Virus record (IMG/VR): IMGVR_UViG_3300023093_000001
Span: 1 to 59,490 of that record
Reading direction: 5' to 3' (one strand)
Length of the DNA: 59,490 bases
DNA from: a virus
Position numbers and translations under genes: made by a program. Every line of letters begins with the position of its first letter. Position 1 is the stretch's first letter. Positions 40,422-47,735 of the stretch are shown piece by piece. The notes beneath the pieces were generated by a model. The model did not search any database and was not told the origin of the DNA. It was given only the letters and a program-made list of their open reading frames with translations.

Positions 40422-41153
40422 TCAGATCAGTTCGTCCCGGGGGGAATCGGAACCAGTCTGAAGCGCCTCCGGCGGTGACACCCGATCCGGAGGAGTTGTT
40501 GAGGCATCGTTCTGACCCATGTAGGAATCGACCGTCTGAGGCTTCTGGTTGCGCTCAGCCATCTCCTGCTTGTACCGAAGGAACTCGGCGTACTCAGGGT
40601 CGATCTGCGCAGCCGACTGCTTGACGACGTTGGGCTGAGTCCGCTGATGGTCCTCGTCGAACTCCGTGCCGCGAACATCGTTGCGAGCTTCACGACGAGT
40701 CTCGGGCTGCTTCTTGGTCTGGTATCCCTGCATCGAGGGGTGGTTCTGAAGAGTCTCCGGAACGTTGCCCTGAGATTGCTGAGCCTCACCATCGGCAACG
40801 ATATCCTTCGGAAGGATGGACTTGATGAACTCGAGAGCGTAGTCCTTGTCCGAGAAGATCTCCATGAAGAGCGTGGAATATGCTTCGGTGGTTCGGAACT
40901 CATCGAAGAGGTCCTGTCCGTAGACGTTCTTCTTGACGAACTTACGCTCGGGAGTCTGAACGCCGTAGGCCGTAGCAAGCAGCTTGTTGAAGGTGTCCAT
41001 CAGCTGGTTCTGGTCTCGCGAAGCACCGATGACGACGAGGTCGCGACGGATGTTGAACTCCATTGCTTCTGCCTTGGTGATGTTGAACCAGGCGGTCATC
41101 TGAGCCGGCTCTCCGGTCATCTCGTCGATGTAGTTGATTACTTTTTCGAGCAT
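40422..41153 (-). CDS. Putative chaperone-like early protein
   Basis: This 243-residue protein starts MLEKVINYIDEMTGEPAQMT, then AWFNITKAEAMEF, AYGVQTPERKFVK, FRTTEAYSTLFMEIFSDKDY and ALEFIKSILP. This reminds me of a tail-assembly-chaperone-like family with EEF..TEAYSELF blocks. The second half is Gln/Pro-rich and disordered. Its place in the early region, 37 kb from the tail genes, is odd. The family link is tentative. Confidence 0.5.
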   Translation of the reverse strand: MLEKVINYIDEMTGEPAQMTAWFNITKAEAMEFNIRRDLVVIGASRDQNQLMDTFNKLLATAYGVQTPERKFVKKNVYGQDLFDEFRTTEAYSTLFMEIFSDKDYALEFIKSILPKDIVADGEAQQSQGNVPETLQNHPSMQGYQTKKQPETRREARNDVRGTEFDEDHQRTQPNVVKQSAAQIDPEYAEFLRYKQEMAERNQKPQTVDSYMGQNDASTTPPDRVSPPEALQTGSDSPRDELI

Positions 41154-41392
41154 TAGTTAGTCCTTCTATTGTTGAAATTGTGCGAATGAACGCTGGCCTG
41201 TGCATCGAGCAAGGCCAAGCTATGGATGAAATGCCCACGACAATACTGGATGTATGCCTCCTTAAAGAGGTGTTCGTTATCCAGCTCGTAGTGTGTCAGA
41301 TCGTGGGCAGCGGTGTAGCCAAGTGCAATTTGACGCTTCCGTTCCTTACGAATAAGGTAACGAAGATACCGCTGCAAAAGACGGTATGGCAT
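41153..41392 (-). CDS. Small basic-aromatic protein
   Basis: This 79-residue protein has RYLRYLIRKERKRQIALGYT and AAHDLTHYELDNEHLFKEAY. GGAGGG precedes the ATG. The next gene starts in its stop (TAATG). Function unknown. Confidence 0.55.
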   Translation of the reverse strand: MPYRLLQRYLRYLIRKERKRQIALGYTAAHDLTHYELDNEHLFKEAYIQYCRGHFIHSLALLDAQASVHSHNFNNRRTN

Positions 41393-41407
41393 TATCCCTC
41401 CAAAAGG

Positions 41408-41453
41408 AAAACCTGAAAGCTATGAGCGGGTTAGGCAAATAGCTTTCAGGTTT
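41408..41453. terminator. Hairpin terminator, long stem
   Basis: AAACCTGAAAGCTAT pairs with ATAGCTTTCAGGTTT. The minus-strand 3' side ends in TTTTCCTTTT, so it ends the 41496-41651 transcript and lies before 41153-41392. Confidence 0.7.
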
Positions 41454-41495
41454 AATTTCCGTATTTCTTTGTGGTTGATGTGAGTTAGTACAGGA

Positions 41496-41651
41496 CTACT
41501 CGGCGTCGAGTTCCACTTCCTCGGAAGGCTGCGCTGCAGCGAAGACGAGTGCTCCGGCGATGATGAGGCCGGTAGCAGCCGCTCCGATGATGAGCGCCTT
41601 CTTGAGGATGATGGACTTGTTCGACTTGAGTGAGGTGATGTTTTTGGTCAT
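41496..41651 (-). CDS. Small single-pass membrane protein, 51 residues
   Basis: The ORF MTKNITSLKSNKSIILKKAL and onward has a basic N-terminus, a transmembrane helix (IIGAAATGLIIAGALVFAAA) and an acidic end. Its own promoter-like element (41680-41710) and terminator make it a one-gene unit. Confidence 0.6.
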   Translation of the reverse strand: MTKNITSLKSNKSIILKKALIIGAAATGLIIAGALVFAAAQPSEEVELDAE

Positions 41652-41679
41652 TTCATTTCCTTTTCAGAGTGGGACGGGT

Positions 41680-41710
41680 GTCACTATAACCCTTGTAATT
41701 CTTGCGAAGG
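41680..41710 (-). promoter_or_regulatory. Promoter-like element P2
   Basis: Minus strand: CTTCGCAAGAATTACAAG, then GGTTATAGTGACACC. It ends about 25 bases before the 41496-41651 ATG, leaving a short leader with AAAAGGAAA. Confidence 0.7.
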
Positions 41711-41711
41711 C

Positions 41712-41996
41712 TTACGGTGCGAGCTTGATCTTGTGGGGCTGTGGAAGTGGCACCGGGTGCGTGTATTCGCATTTCGGATCCGACTCATACCAGAAATGAA
41801 CGTACTCGTCCCGGCGCTCGGAATACCTGATGCAAGTGCATTTGCGGACGCTTGTCTCCTGGATGTGACCTTCCAAACTGATCTCTACCATATCCCCCTC
41901 CGCAACCCGTTCGCCGATCTTGTCCGCCATGTCGTGGAGATCACTCTGGACTTCCCGCGGTAGTTCTTTACTTAGTGCCGCCACTGGTTCTCTCAC
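41712..41996 (-). CDS. Small protein, unknown
   Basis: This 94-residue protein has VQSDLHDMADKIGERVAEGD and VEISLEGHIQETSVRKCTCI. The GTG at 41996 was chosen as the start nearest the upstream gene; the ribosome site is weak. It ends next to a promoter-like element. Confidence 0.5.
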   Translation of the reverse strand: MREPVAALSKELPREVQSDLHDMADKIGERVAEGDMVEISLEGHIQETSVRKCTCIRYSERRDEYVHFWYESDPKCEYTHPVPLPQPHKIKLAP

Positions 41997-42150
41997 TTTC
42001 TTTAGGCCAAACTTTGAGGGTGGGGATTCCGTCCTCATTCGATGCGAAATGCCATTGCTTGTCGATATCCATGCTGTCAACGTGATGTCTAGGCATCTGA
42101 CACTCGATTCCGTCATCCGAAACGAAGTCGCACTGGAAAAGGTGAGCCAT
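41968..42150 (-). CDS. Small Cys/His protein
   Basis: This 60-residue protein (MAHLFQCDFVSDDGIECQMP, then RHHVDS) has C7, C17 and nearby His residues, a possible small zinc site. The start overlaps the upstream stop. Confidence 0.5.
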   Translation of the reverse strand: MAHLFQCDFVSDDGIECQMPRHHVDSMDIDKQWHFASNEDGIPTLKVWPKESERTSGGTK

Positions 42151-42362
42151 TATCCGATCACTCTCTGTAGAACTTCTACGGTCTTACGCAGCGTTCGAAT
42201 ATCCGCCTGCTGCTTGAGGATGATACCGAGCGCCAGCCCTCCAACTACGAGAGTGACGTTACGGCGGTTGAATATGGACTCCGCCTTCTCAGCGACATCC
42301 ACGAGAGTCTCTCCGTCGATCTTGTGGTGACGAGAGCCCTTACCGAGCGTGATGGTAACCAT
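42150..42362 (-). CDS. Small membrane protein
   Basis: This 70-residue protein has a helix (VTLVVGGLALGIILKQ) that may be membrane-bound, followed by a short coiled coil (ADIRTLRKTVEVLQRV). Function unknown. Confidence 0.55.
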   Translation of the reverse strand: MVTITLGKGSRHHKIDGETLVDVAEKAESIFNRRNVTLVVGGLALGIILKQQADIRTLRKTVEVLQRVIG

Positions 42363-42556
42363 CAGCGACGACCTTTCGACTTAGTGCCTAGGATCCCCGG
42401 ACCTCTTTTTGAGTTTGGATTGAAAGATGTTGTCCAGTTACTGACAAGAGCTTCGTCAGTCTTTTCAGCCTCCATAACCAGATCCCGTGCTAGGTCCTGA
42501 ACCCGCTTATAAAGCTCTGAGTCAGTCGACTCGAGACTCATCGTCAGCTTGATCAT
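42362..42556 (-). CDS. Small helical protein, 64 residues
   Basis: The protein MIKLTMSLESTDSELYKRVQ and onward has a helical first half and a basic, Gly/Lys-rich end. I chose ATG 42556 because GGAGGTGGAGA precedes it; the longer frame would sit inside the upstream gene. Confidence 0.55.
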   Translation of the reverse strand: MIKLTMSLESTDSELYKRVQDLARDLVMEAEKTDEALVSNWTTSFNPNSKRGPGILGTKSKGRR

Positions 42557-43046
42557 TCTCCACCTCCAAAATGAGCTCGTCCGGGTCGCCGTAGAGCATG
42601 TCCCGGAGTTCCTGAATGGGTTCACGCGACTCCCAGAGACCGTCTGCCAGCTTTGGGACGTCGTGCCATTCGCCAAGCCTTTCACCCTGACGGTCCACCC
42701 ACTGGAATATCCATTCTTTGATGTACTCTGGTGTGGTATTGCCCGAGGTCAGTTCGTCGTACCGCGCGGCAGGGAAACGTACCGCACCGATCTCCGGGAA
42801 AAGCTCCTTGAGGACCGGCTCGCAGACGTCGGATGCACGGGTCAGCTGGTGGGTGAAGAGGCTGTCTCCGGTCATCCAGTCGAGGATGTTGTAGAGGCCG
42901 CCCACTCCGTCATGAGATACCAGACGACCTGTGGTGATCGACAGAATATCGCCGATGGCAATGCTTTTGTACTGAGTGTTTGCCTCGTCGACAACGGCTT
43001 GCACTTCCTTGACTTGCTCGAAGAAGGATTTCTCCTGATCAGTCAT
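42522..43046 (-). CDS. Conserved phage protein of the TGRL...LFTHQL family
   Basis: This 174-residue protein has IAIGDILSITTGRLVSHDGV, GLYNILDWMTGDSLFTHQLT, then an acidic C-terminal half. This pattern is common in phages of many hosts (DUF7736-like in my memory) and has no known role. It overlaps both neighbours. Confidence 0.6.
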   Translation of the reverse strand: MTDQEKSFFEQVKEVQAVVDEANTQYKSIAIGDILSITTGRLVSHDGVGGLYNILDWMTGDSLFTHQLTRASDVCEPVLKELFPEIGAVRFPAARYDELTSGNTTPEYIKEWIFQWVDRQGERLGEWHDVPKLADGLWESREPIQELRDMLYGDPDELILEVENDQADDESRVD

Positions 43047-43212
43047 TACTCACCTCATCCACGCTGTAGCTCATGTAGACGAGCTCGGGAGACGGATCGA
43101 TTGAAGATTGCCTGTCTTTTACCGCCCATATCGCCTGGTGGCCGACGACATCTGCCATGTCGAGTGGTTTGTCCGTTTCAATTTCGATCGTAATGCTAAG
43201 TTTCTTTTTCAT
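43039..43212 (-). CDS. Small protein, 57 residues
   Basis: The ORF MKKKLSITIEIETDKPLDMA and onward ends YMSYSVDEVSND. It has an exact AAGGAGAAAAACTGATG before its ATG and overlaps the next gene by 8 bp. Probably a small beta-alpha fold. Function unknown. Confidence 0.6.
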   Translation of the reverse strand: MKKKLSITIEIETDKPLDMADVVGHQAIWAVKDRQSSIDPSPELVYMSYSVDEVSND

Positions 43213-43226
43213 CAGTTTTTCTCCTT
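43210..43226 (-). promoter_or_regulatory. Start-associated sequence
   Basis: Exact AAGGAGAAAAACTGATG before the 43039-43212 gene. Confidence 0.75.
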
Positions 43227-43242
43227 GTTAAATATGCGTAGG

Positions 43243-43279
43243 CGGGAAGCCCAGAGCTAGCTAGTACCTGGGCTTCCCG
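43243..43279. terminator. Hairpin, 12-bp stem
   Basis: CGGGAAGCCCAG pairs with CTGGGCTTCCCG around a 13-base loop. It stands between the DUF6353-like gene and the 43212 start sequence, so it probably ends the upstream message. Confidence 0.6.
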
Positions 43280-43333
43280 TAAAGCAACGCGTTAGTCGCA
43301 ATCAACGCAGTGTGCAGGCCCTCTGCACTCTCT

Positions 43334-44119
43334 TCATTGAAACCCTTTCCAGTAGTTACCCAGCGGCTTCCTCAAGAAGGAAATCACGATCGCGGGCTCG
43401 TCCTGGTCGGACATCTGAGTTGAGTAGTCGAGTTCAACCGGCGACTCAGGGGTCCATCCGACTTCCTCACCCGAATCGATCGGAGCGAGGCCGATGGCGA
43501 TATAGAACTCGTTCAACGATGCGTACTCCTGGTTCAGAATACGGAAGTTGATGTCGTTCACCGCCTTGTCTACCAACTGCTTCGTCGATTTGAAGTAGCG
43601 GCCGGTGTACTTGTCGTAGAACAGCTGGTCGCCGTTCCCAACCATGATTACTTCGCGGGTTGAGACCGGATCCTTCTCGATTGTTTCCCGAGCGATGTCG
43701 TCACGCACCTTGCGGTCCTTTGCCGGAGCCTCAGCCGCCATGCGCTCCTGGTACTCACGAGCAGCCGCTTCGCCGATACTGATCACGGAGATCAGAGCCG
43801 CGTTACGACGCATGTTTATCGACTGGGCACCGATGATGGCTCCGATCGTGATGATCTCCAGTCCCAGAGCTGGAATATAGTCCTTCCAGACCAGCTTGAT
43901 GACTTCGCGCTTGGTGAGTGGAACGTCCACCCAACCTTCTTCGTGATCGGCGTTCTTCTCGACGAAGGCGCTGTCCAACTTGAAGGTCGCCCGGGGCGTT
44001 GCCTTGACCGCCAGAATTGCAGATCCGACGGAGCCCGCCACACCGAGTCCGGTGAGGATGGTTGATGAGTTCCGCTTGAGCAGAGGCGCTACCCCGCGGA
44101 CGATTGTTGCGATATCCAT
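43334..44119 (-). CDS. DUF6353-like membrane protein 2
   Basis: This 261-residue protein has TILTGLGVAGSVGSAILAVKATP, then YIPALGLEIITIGAIIGAQSINMRRNAALIS (written here as parts), two hydrophobic stretches. The soluble C-terminus includes RILNQEYASLNEFYIAIGL, which matches the LNEVYSWLGI block of 37073-37987. The paired genes look like distant duplicates. Function unknown. Confidence 0.6.
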   Translation of the reverse strand: MDIATIVRGVAPLLKRNSSTILTGLGVAGSVGSAILAVKATPRATFKLDSAFVEKNADHEEGWVDVPLTKREVIKLVWKDYIPALGLEIITIGAIIGAQSINMRRNAALISVISIGEAAAREYQERMAAEAPAKDRKVRDDIARETIEKDPVSTREVIMVGNGDQLFYDKYTGRYFKSTKQLVDKAVNDINFRILNQEYASLNEFYIAIGLAPIDSGEEVGWTPESPVELDYSTQMSDQDEPAIVISFLRKPLGNYWKGFQ

Positions 44120-44127
44120 GTGTTTCC

Positions 44128-44361
44128 TTAGCGGTGAGTTGCGGTGTGGTGCTTGGCCGGCGCGTAGATATAGGTTGTGAGGTCGGCGTCATACCTCATG
44201 TTCTTCTTGAGATTCCGCATGCGAAGCTTGTGACGACGGTCTGCGAAATATGCCGAGAAGAGATCGGCGATGAAGTGACGGAAGATGACGATCAGCAGTG
44301 CGGCCCAGAGGACGGCCGAGAGCGGAACTGCGATCTGCCATGGAATGGTGTCGAGTGGCAT
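44128..44361 (-). CDS. Small membrane protein
   Basis: This 77-residue protein is MPLDTIPWQIAVPLSAVLWA and onward, with one transmembrane helix and a basic tail. I trimmed the longer frame to the ATG inside AAGGAGAAAAACTGATG. P3 drives it. Confidence 0.6.
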   Translation of the reverse strand: MPLDTIPWQIAVPLSAVLWAALLIVIFRHFIADLFSAYFADRRHKLRMRNLKKNMRYDADLTTYIYAPAKHHTATHR

Positions 44362-44375
44362 CAGTTTTTCTCCTT
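44359..44375 (-). promoter_or_regulatory. Start-associated sequence
   Basis: Exact AAGGAGAAAAACTGATG before the 44128-44361 gene. Confidence 0.75.
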
Positions 44376-44454
44376 TGTGTGTATTGTTGGGCATAAAGCG
44401 AACCGCATGTAACTGTGTCAGTTCACAGTCCGAATTAACGGGACCGTCATACAT

Positions 44455-44490
44455 GGGTTCACTATAAGCTATGTTTTTCTTGCGGGGGTT
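44455..44490 (-). promoter_or_regulatory. Promoter-like element P3
   Basis: Minus strand: CCCGCAAGAAAAACATAG, then CTTATAGTGAACC. It points at 44128-44361. The inverted repeat ACTGTG/CACAGT lies between it and the gene. Confidence 0.6.
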
Positions 44491-44716
44491 AGTCGAGCTC
44501 TTTTAGCTTGGTGGTAAGCATCACGCCGATCGTTACGGCCGCCCAGTACAAGAATATGCACAGCGGAATAGCCACCCACCAGGTCCACCCGCCAAGCAGA
44601 TAGCCTAGGTAGTTGGCCGCGAATACGAGAGCGAGGATGGCAGCACAGAACCACACTATGATTACCAGTATTCCGATGATCGCCAGGGTTTCTAGTGTCT
44701 TGTGCTTCTTAGCCAT
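44489..44716 (-). CDS. Small membrane protein, two segments
   Basis: This 75-residue protein has LAIIGILVIIVWFCAAILAL and WWVAIPLCIFLYWAAVTIGV, probably two transmembrane helices with a positive N-terminus. Part of the membrane gene run. Function unknown. Confidence 0.6.
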   Translation of the reverse strand: MAKKHKTLETLAIIGILVIIVWFCAAILALVFAANYLGYLLGGWTWWVAIPLCIFLYWAAVTIGVMLTTKLKELD

Positions 44717-44898
44717 TACTCGATCTCTCGAATATATAGTCGAATGGAGGGCACGAACTTGGCGTCGAGTCGGACATAAGACACACGGCTCCCAGGACTT
44801 GAAGGCTCACAGACTCCGACAACGTAGTCCTCCAGCTCCTCGGTACGGTCATTGTAAAAGCCGACGACCGTACCGACTTTGAGTGTTACCTCATCCAT
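44716..44898 (-). CDS. Small SH3-like beta protein
   Basis: This 60-residue protein has LKVGTVVGFYNDRTEELEDY and VVGVCEPSSPGSRVSYVRLD. The pattern matches the three small barrel-like proteins at 37984-38634. The ATG overlaps the upstream stop (TGATG). Confidence 0.55.
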   Translation of the reverse strand: MDEVTLKVGTVVGFYNDRTEELEDYVVGVCEPSSPGSRVSYVRLDAKFVPSIRLYIREIE

Positions 44899-45023
44899 CA
44901 GTGCTTGCGCATCTCGCGGACGAAGACCCAGATGAGCCAGAAGCCGGCGGTGATGATGGTCATGATGGCGTCGAAGAGAAAGCTTCCGAAGCCGTACTTC
45001 TTGCGGTAAATGATTGTAGCCAT
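44898..45023 (-). CDS. Small single-pass membrane protein, 41 residues
   Basis: The ORF MATIIYRKKYGFGSFLFDAI and onward has the helix IMTIITAGFWLIWVFV and a basic end. AAAGGAG precedes the ATG and the stop overlaps the next start. Confidence 0.55.
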   Translation of the reverse strand: MATIIYRKKYGFGSFLFDAIMTIITAGFWLIWVFVREMRKH

Positions 45024-45058
45024 GGTATTTCTCCTTTGTTAGTGGTTTTTGGTTGGTA

Positions 45059-45289
45059 TTACATGTGGGTTTTAGTGTATGATCTGATTTTGTACTTGGG
45101 TGGAAGTATCCAATCTTCTTTTTTCTGATCGTATACCCCTTCAGTCACTGGTTTTGCGATCACTCGATACTCAACGCAGTGAAGCTTAATGACGTAGATG
45201 TTCCACTCAGAAGACAAGCCTTCATCGTCAAAGACATCGAGGCTTGAGCATGAATGAGCGAGAAGATGGTCGATCGTTAGCATTTTCAT
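45059..45289 (-). CDS. Small protein, unknown
   Basis: This 76-residue protein is MKMLTIDHLLAHSCSSLDVF and onward, with beta-rich middle (WNIYVIKLHCVEYRVIA). GAAAGG precedes the ATG. It lies directly after the tRNA-like gene. Confidence 0.55.
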   Translation of the reverse strand: MKMLTIDHLLAHSCSSLDVFDDEGLSSEWNIYVIKLHCVEYRVIAKPVTEGVYDQKKEDWILPPKYKIRSYTKTHM

Positions 45290-45310
45290 GCCTTTCTTTA
45301 TAGTTGGTTT

Positions 45311-45381
45311 GTGGCCCAGCGAGACTCGAACTCACGTTTTGATCAAAATCGATCAGGTTCTACCAGTTAAACTATGGGCCT
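45311..45381 (-). tRNA. Degenerate tRNA, isotype uncertain
   Basis: On the minus strand the acceptor (AGGCCCA with TGGGCCA, last pair mismatched), D-arm (GTTT...GAAC with a GG loop) and T-arm (GTGAG TTCGAGT CTCGC) are clear. The anticodon arm TGATC-GATTTT-GATCA has only a six-base loop, so the anticodon (perhaps TTT) cannot be assigned. It may be a decayed or non-canonical tRNA. Confidence 0.6.
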
Positions 45382-45389
45382 GGTACTAA

Positions 45390-46976
45390 TTAGTTGTTAC
45401 GGTGACGCTTGAAAATGAAGGCGAGAGCGCCCGCACAAATCAAAGCGATCGCTGCGTAGAAGAACCACGCGGCTTCCACTCCCGTTGAGGCAAGAATATC
45501 AGCCTTCTGGACAGCTACCGGAGTAACTGTCTGAGTGGGTTCGGGGCTTGCCGGAGTCACCACGGGAGTCGTGACAACCGGCGGGTCAGTCGGAACGACC
45601 ACAACAGGCGGCTTGGCGTACTTCAGGTCGAAGCAGTCGCCGTGAGCCGCAACGAGAGTCGCTCCGTCACCTTTGGCATAGGACGAACCAGTCTGCCAGT
45701 GGATGGAAGTGATCTTGTTGTGGGGGTAGGCAGCAGCGATCTCAGCGATGGTCTTGCCGAGGAATACATTTTTGCTGCCGACGTTCGCAACCGATGCCTG
45801 AGTGACATCGTGATCGGTGATGGAGAGGGAGTTGTAACCACCCAGTCCGTCGCCAGTCAGGTCCACAACGAACCGGAAGAAGATGCCGTTTCCGACAACG
45901 TCCTTATCGGTCCAGTTGATGCCGGTGAAGCCCTGCAGGTTGCCGTTGGTCGGGTAACCGAACTCCACCGGAGTCTTGTCACCCTGGCTCACGAACGACT
46001 TACCGTCTGCAATGTCCGCAGGAGCATGGTCATCCGACTCGGTGTAAGCACCACCGACGAACGTGCACTTCTCGCTTGCAACCGGAGGAGCGACGTAGCA
46101 AGGCGCCGAAGCATCCTCACTCTGTGTCACACCAGTTGCAGGAAGAACAACGAGCGTCTGCTTGAGCATCCCAACGACCTTGGTTCCCTTGGGATACTTC
46201 GGATCGAAACCGGGGCCAACCTTCTGTACGGTTGCAACGTACGTACCCGGTCCAGTGTAGGCCTTGTCCAGGTAGACACGAGCGCCATCCAGCTCCCACC
46301 CGTTCGGGTTCTGAGCAGGTGTTCCCTTGGTGAACGGGATGTAGCCGTCGGTGTCACAAGTGGGTCCTGTGACGGGCAACGGGCCGATCTCGATCGTAGT
46401 GACGGTGCAGGCGGGAGTGGTGAAGACGTTGTAGAGCTGACCAGAAGCCGGCCAGGACTCGTCTCCTCCGTTGAGAACACCCTTGGTCACCAGAGCGGTC
46501 GTCTTCGCGTCATCGGCGTAGAGATCGAACTGGTAGGTCGTCCCACACTTGACCCCGAAGGAATCGAACTGGTGAACGTCCGTAGAGGTGGTCAGGCCGT
46601 CGTGCACGAGCTTCTGGGGGAACTTAGGCTGCAAGTTGAGCGCCGCCTCCCAGAGGACCCCATGATACGTCACGACCGGAGCGACTACGACGGGTGCCGT
46701 TTTCTGCTCCACGACCGGCTCCGTGGACTCCGGCGTAGCCTCTGTGAGTTGGGGTGAAACCTGGGTGTCGCTCGTCGTAGAGGACGGACCAGGCGTGCTG
46801 AATGCCTCCTCGGCGACCTCGACTGTAGTCGTCTGCTCGACGGTAGGGGTCTCGGTGACGACCTGCTCCGCTGTACTTGGCGTGCCGACCTCGTCTGCTG
46901 TGGCGGGGCCGGCCAGTGCTAAACCCCCGAACCCGAGGGCCAATACTAGTGGTACACTTGCAAAGATCTTTTTCAT
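45390..46976 (-). CDS. Phage-encoded cell-wall-anchored surface protein (sortase substrate)
   Basis: This 528-residue protein has a signal peptide (MKKIFASVPLVLALGFGGLA, cut near ALAGPATA). A Thr/Val/Pro/Glu-rich stalk follows to about residue 110, then two beta-rich Cys-containing domains (about 115-290 and 300-455), and a Pro/Thr/Val-rich spacer. A sorting signal ends it: LASTG near 494, a hydrophobic helix, and the tail KRHRNN. LAxTG is the motif of class E sortases in high-GC actinobacteria. Host sortase should link it to peptidoglycan on the outside. An AAGGAGAAAAACTGATG start suggests early expression. Confidence 0.85.
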   Translation of the reverse strand: MKKIFASVPLVLALGFGGLALAGPATADEVGTPSTAEQVVTETPTVEQTTTVEVAEEAFSTPGPSSTTSDTQVSPQLTEATPESTEPVVEQKTAPVVVAPVVTYHGVLWEAALNLQPKFPQKLVHDGLTTSTDVHQFDSFGVKCGTTYQFDLYADDAKTTALVTKGVLNGGDESWPASGQLYNVFTTPACTVTTIEIGPLPVTGPTCDTDGYIPFTKGTPAQNPNGWELDGARVYLDKAYTGPGTYVATVQKVGPGFDPKYPKGTKVVGMLKQTLVVLPATGVTQSEDASAPCYVAPPVASEKCTFVGGAYTESDDHAPADIADGKSFVSQGDKTPVEFGYPTNGNLQGFTGINWTDKDVVGNGIFFRFVVDLTGDGLGGYNSLSITDHDVTQASVANVGSKNVFLGKTIAEIAAAYPHNKITSIHWQTGSSYAKGDGATLVAAHGDCFDLKYAKPPVVVVPTDPPVVTTPVVTPASPEPTQTVTPVAVQKADILASTGVEAAWFFYAAIALICAGALAFIFKRHRNN

Positions 46977-46990
46977 CAGTTTTTCTCCTT
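46974..46990 (-). promoter_or_regulatory. Start-associated sequence
   Basis: Exact AAGGAGAAAAACTGATG before the surface-protein gene. Confidence 0.75.
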
Positions 46991-47000
46991 GTTTGTTGTG

Positions 47001-47318
47001 TTACGGTTGAGTGGAAGTTACTTCTTGAAGAGCCAGGCCCATGAACTTGAGGATGGGAGATCCAGGGCTTCTCCGAAGATGGGTGATTCGGCACCAGCGC
47101 TGAGTTTCGATCACGGACATCCAAGAGTAATCCTCATCGGTAAGGCCCTCAATGCTCTTTGACATAATGTTGTCCTCAAAGAGAACGATCATCCCATCCT
47201 TGAGATTTTCACCGTAGACGATGTCTTCTGTTTTCGGATTCATGACAAACGTTCTGTCAACGAGGTCGGCCGGGATTTCGAGGAGGCTCATTTCTTCTTC
47301 AAGCTCAGTTTCAGTCAT
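47001..47318 (-). CDS. Small acidic protein, unknown
   Basis: This 105-residue protein is MTETELEEEMSLLEIPADLV and onward, with YGENLKDGMIVLFEDNIMSK. I trimmed the frame to the ATG inside AAGGAGAAAAACTGATG. It is the first gene in the unit that includes the surface protein, driven by P4. Confidence 0.6.
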   Translation of the reverse strand: MTETELEEEMSLLEIPADLVDRTFVMNPKTEDIVYGENLKDGMIVLFEDNIMSKSIEGLTDEDYSWMSVIETQRWCRITHLRRSPGSPILKFMGLALQEVTSTQP

Positions 47319-47332
47319 CAGTTTTTCTCCTT
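47316..47332 (-). promoter_or_regulatory. Start-associated sequence
   Basis: Exact AAGGAGAAAAACTGATG before the 47001-47318 gene; two such genes follow in a row here. Confidence 0.75.
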
Positions 47333-47449
47333 GTTTGGGTGTCAGAATGCAAAAAAGTAATAACACGTGGGTTGCTATGCTAGTCTTCCTTTAATGGCGA
47401 TTCGAGGCTTTGAATCGTTCAGAGTAGCGCCATGGTGAGATGGCATACG

Positions 47450-47482
47450 TGTCACTATAAGCGGTGTAATTCTTGCGAGGGT
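47450..47482 (-). promoter_or_regulatory. Promoter-like element P4
   Basis: Minus strand: CTCGCAAGAATTACAC, then CGCTTATAGTGACACG. It probably drives 47001-47318 and the surface protein. The leader between is about 130 bases and contains a GATTC/GAATC inverted repeat. Confidence 0.7.
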
Positions 47483-47483
47483 T

Positions 47484-47735
47484 CTAATCCAGGTTGTTTT
47501 CGCGGAATATGAGGTAAGCGTCGATATCTCTGGCGAGTTCTGGATCCATGTCCAAAGCGCCATGAGCGGCGTACTGAGCCATCAAAGTCCGAGTCATGAT
47601 CTTCGACCAAGAGGACATTCGACGGCGATAGTCCTCCAGTCGGTTGATCTTGGCCTGCTGGTCGGCGATAACGGCAGTCGCAACCGGAATATAGATGAAT
47701 GCGGCAACTACTACGATGGTTTTGAGCTTATCCAT
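47484..47735 (-). CDS. Small membrane-anchored protein
   Basis: This 83-residue protein has TIVVVAAFIYIPVATAVIAD as a single N-terminal transmembrane segment, then a charged helix. AAGGAGATCTAATG shows a strong site overlapping the upstream stop. Confidence 0.6.
   Translation of the reverse strand: MDKLKTIVVVAAFIYIPVATAVIADQQAKINRLEDYRRRMSSWSKIMTRTLMAQYAAHGALDMDPELARDIDAYLIFRENNLD

Noticed and set aside
45642-46757. 371-codon plus-strand ORF opposite the surface protein
   Set aside because: Antisense shadow of the sortase-anchored protein gene. No domain is recognisable, and no plus-strand genes exist elsewhere.
47375-47563. 62-codon ORF over the P4 promoter-like element
   Set aside because: It would run through the promoter-like element and has no ribosome site. 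The 47484-47735 gene explains the coding part.
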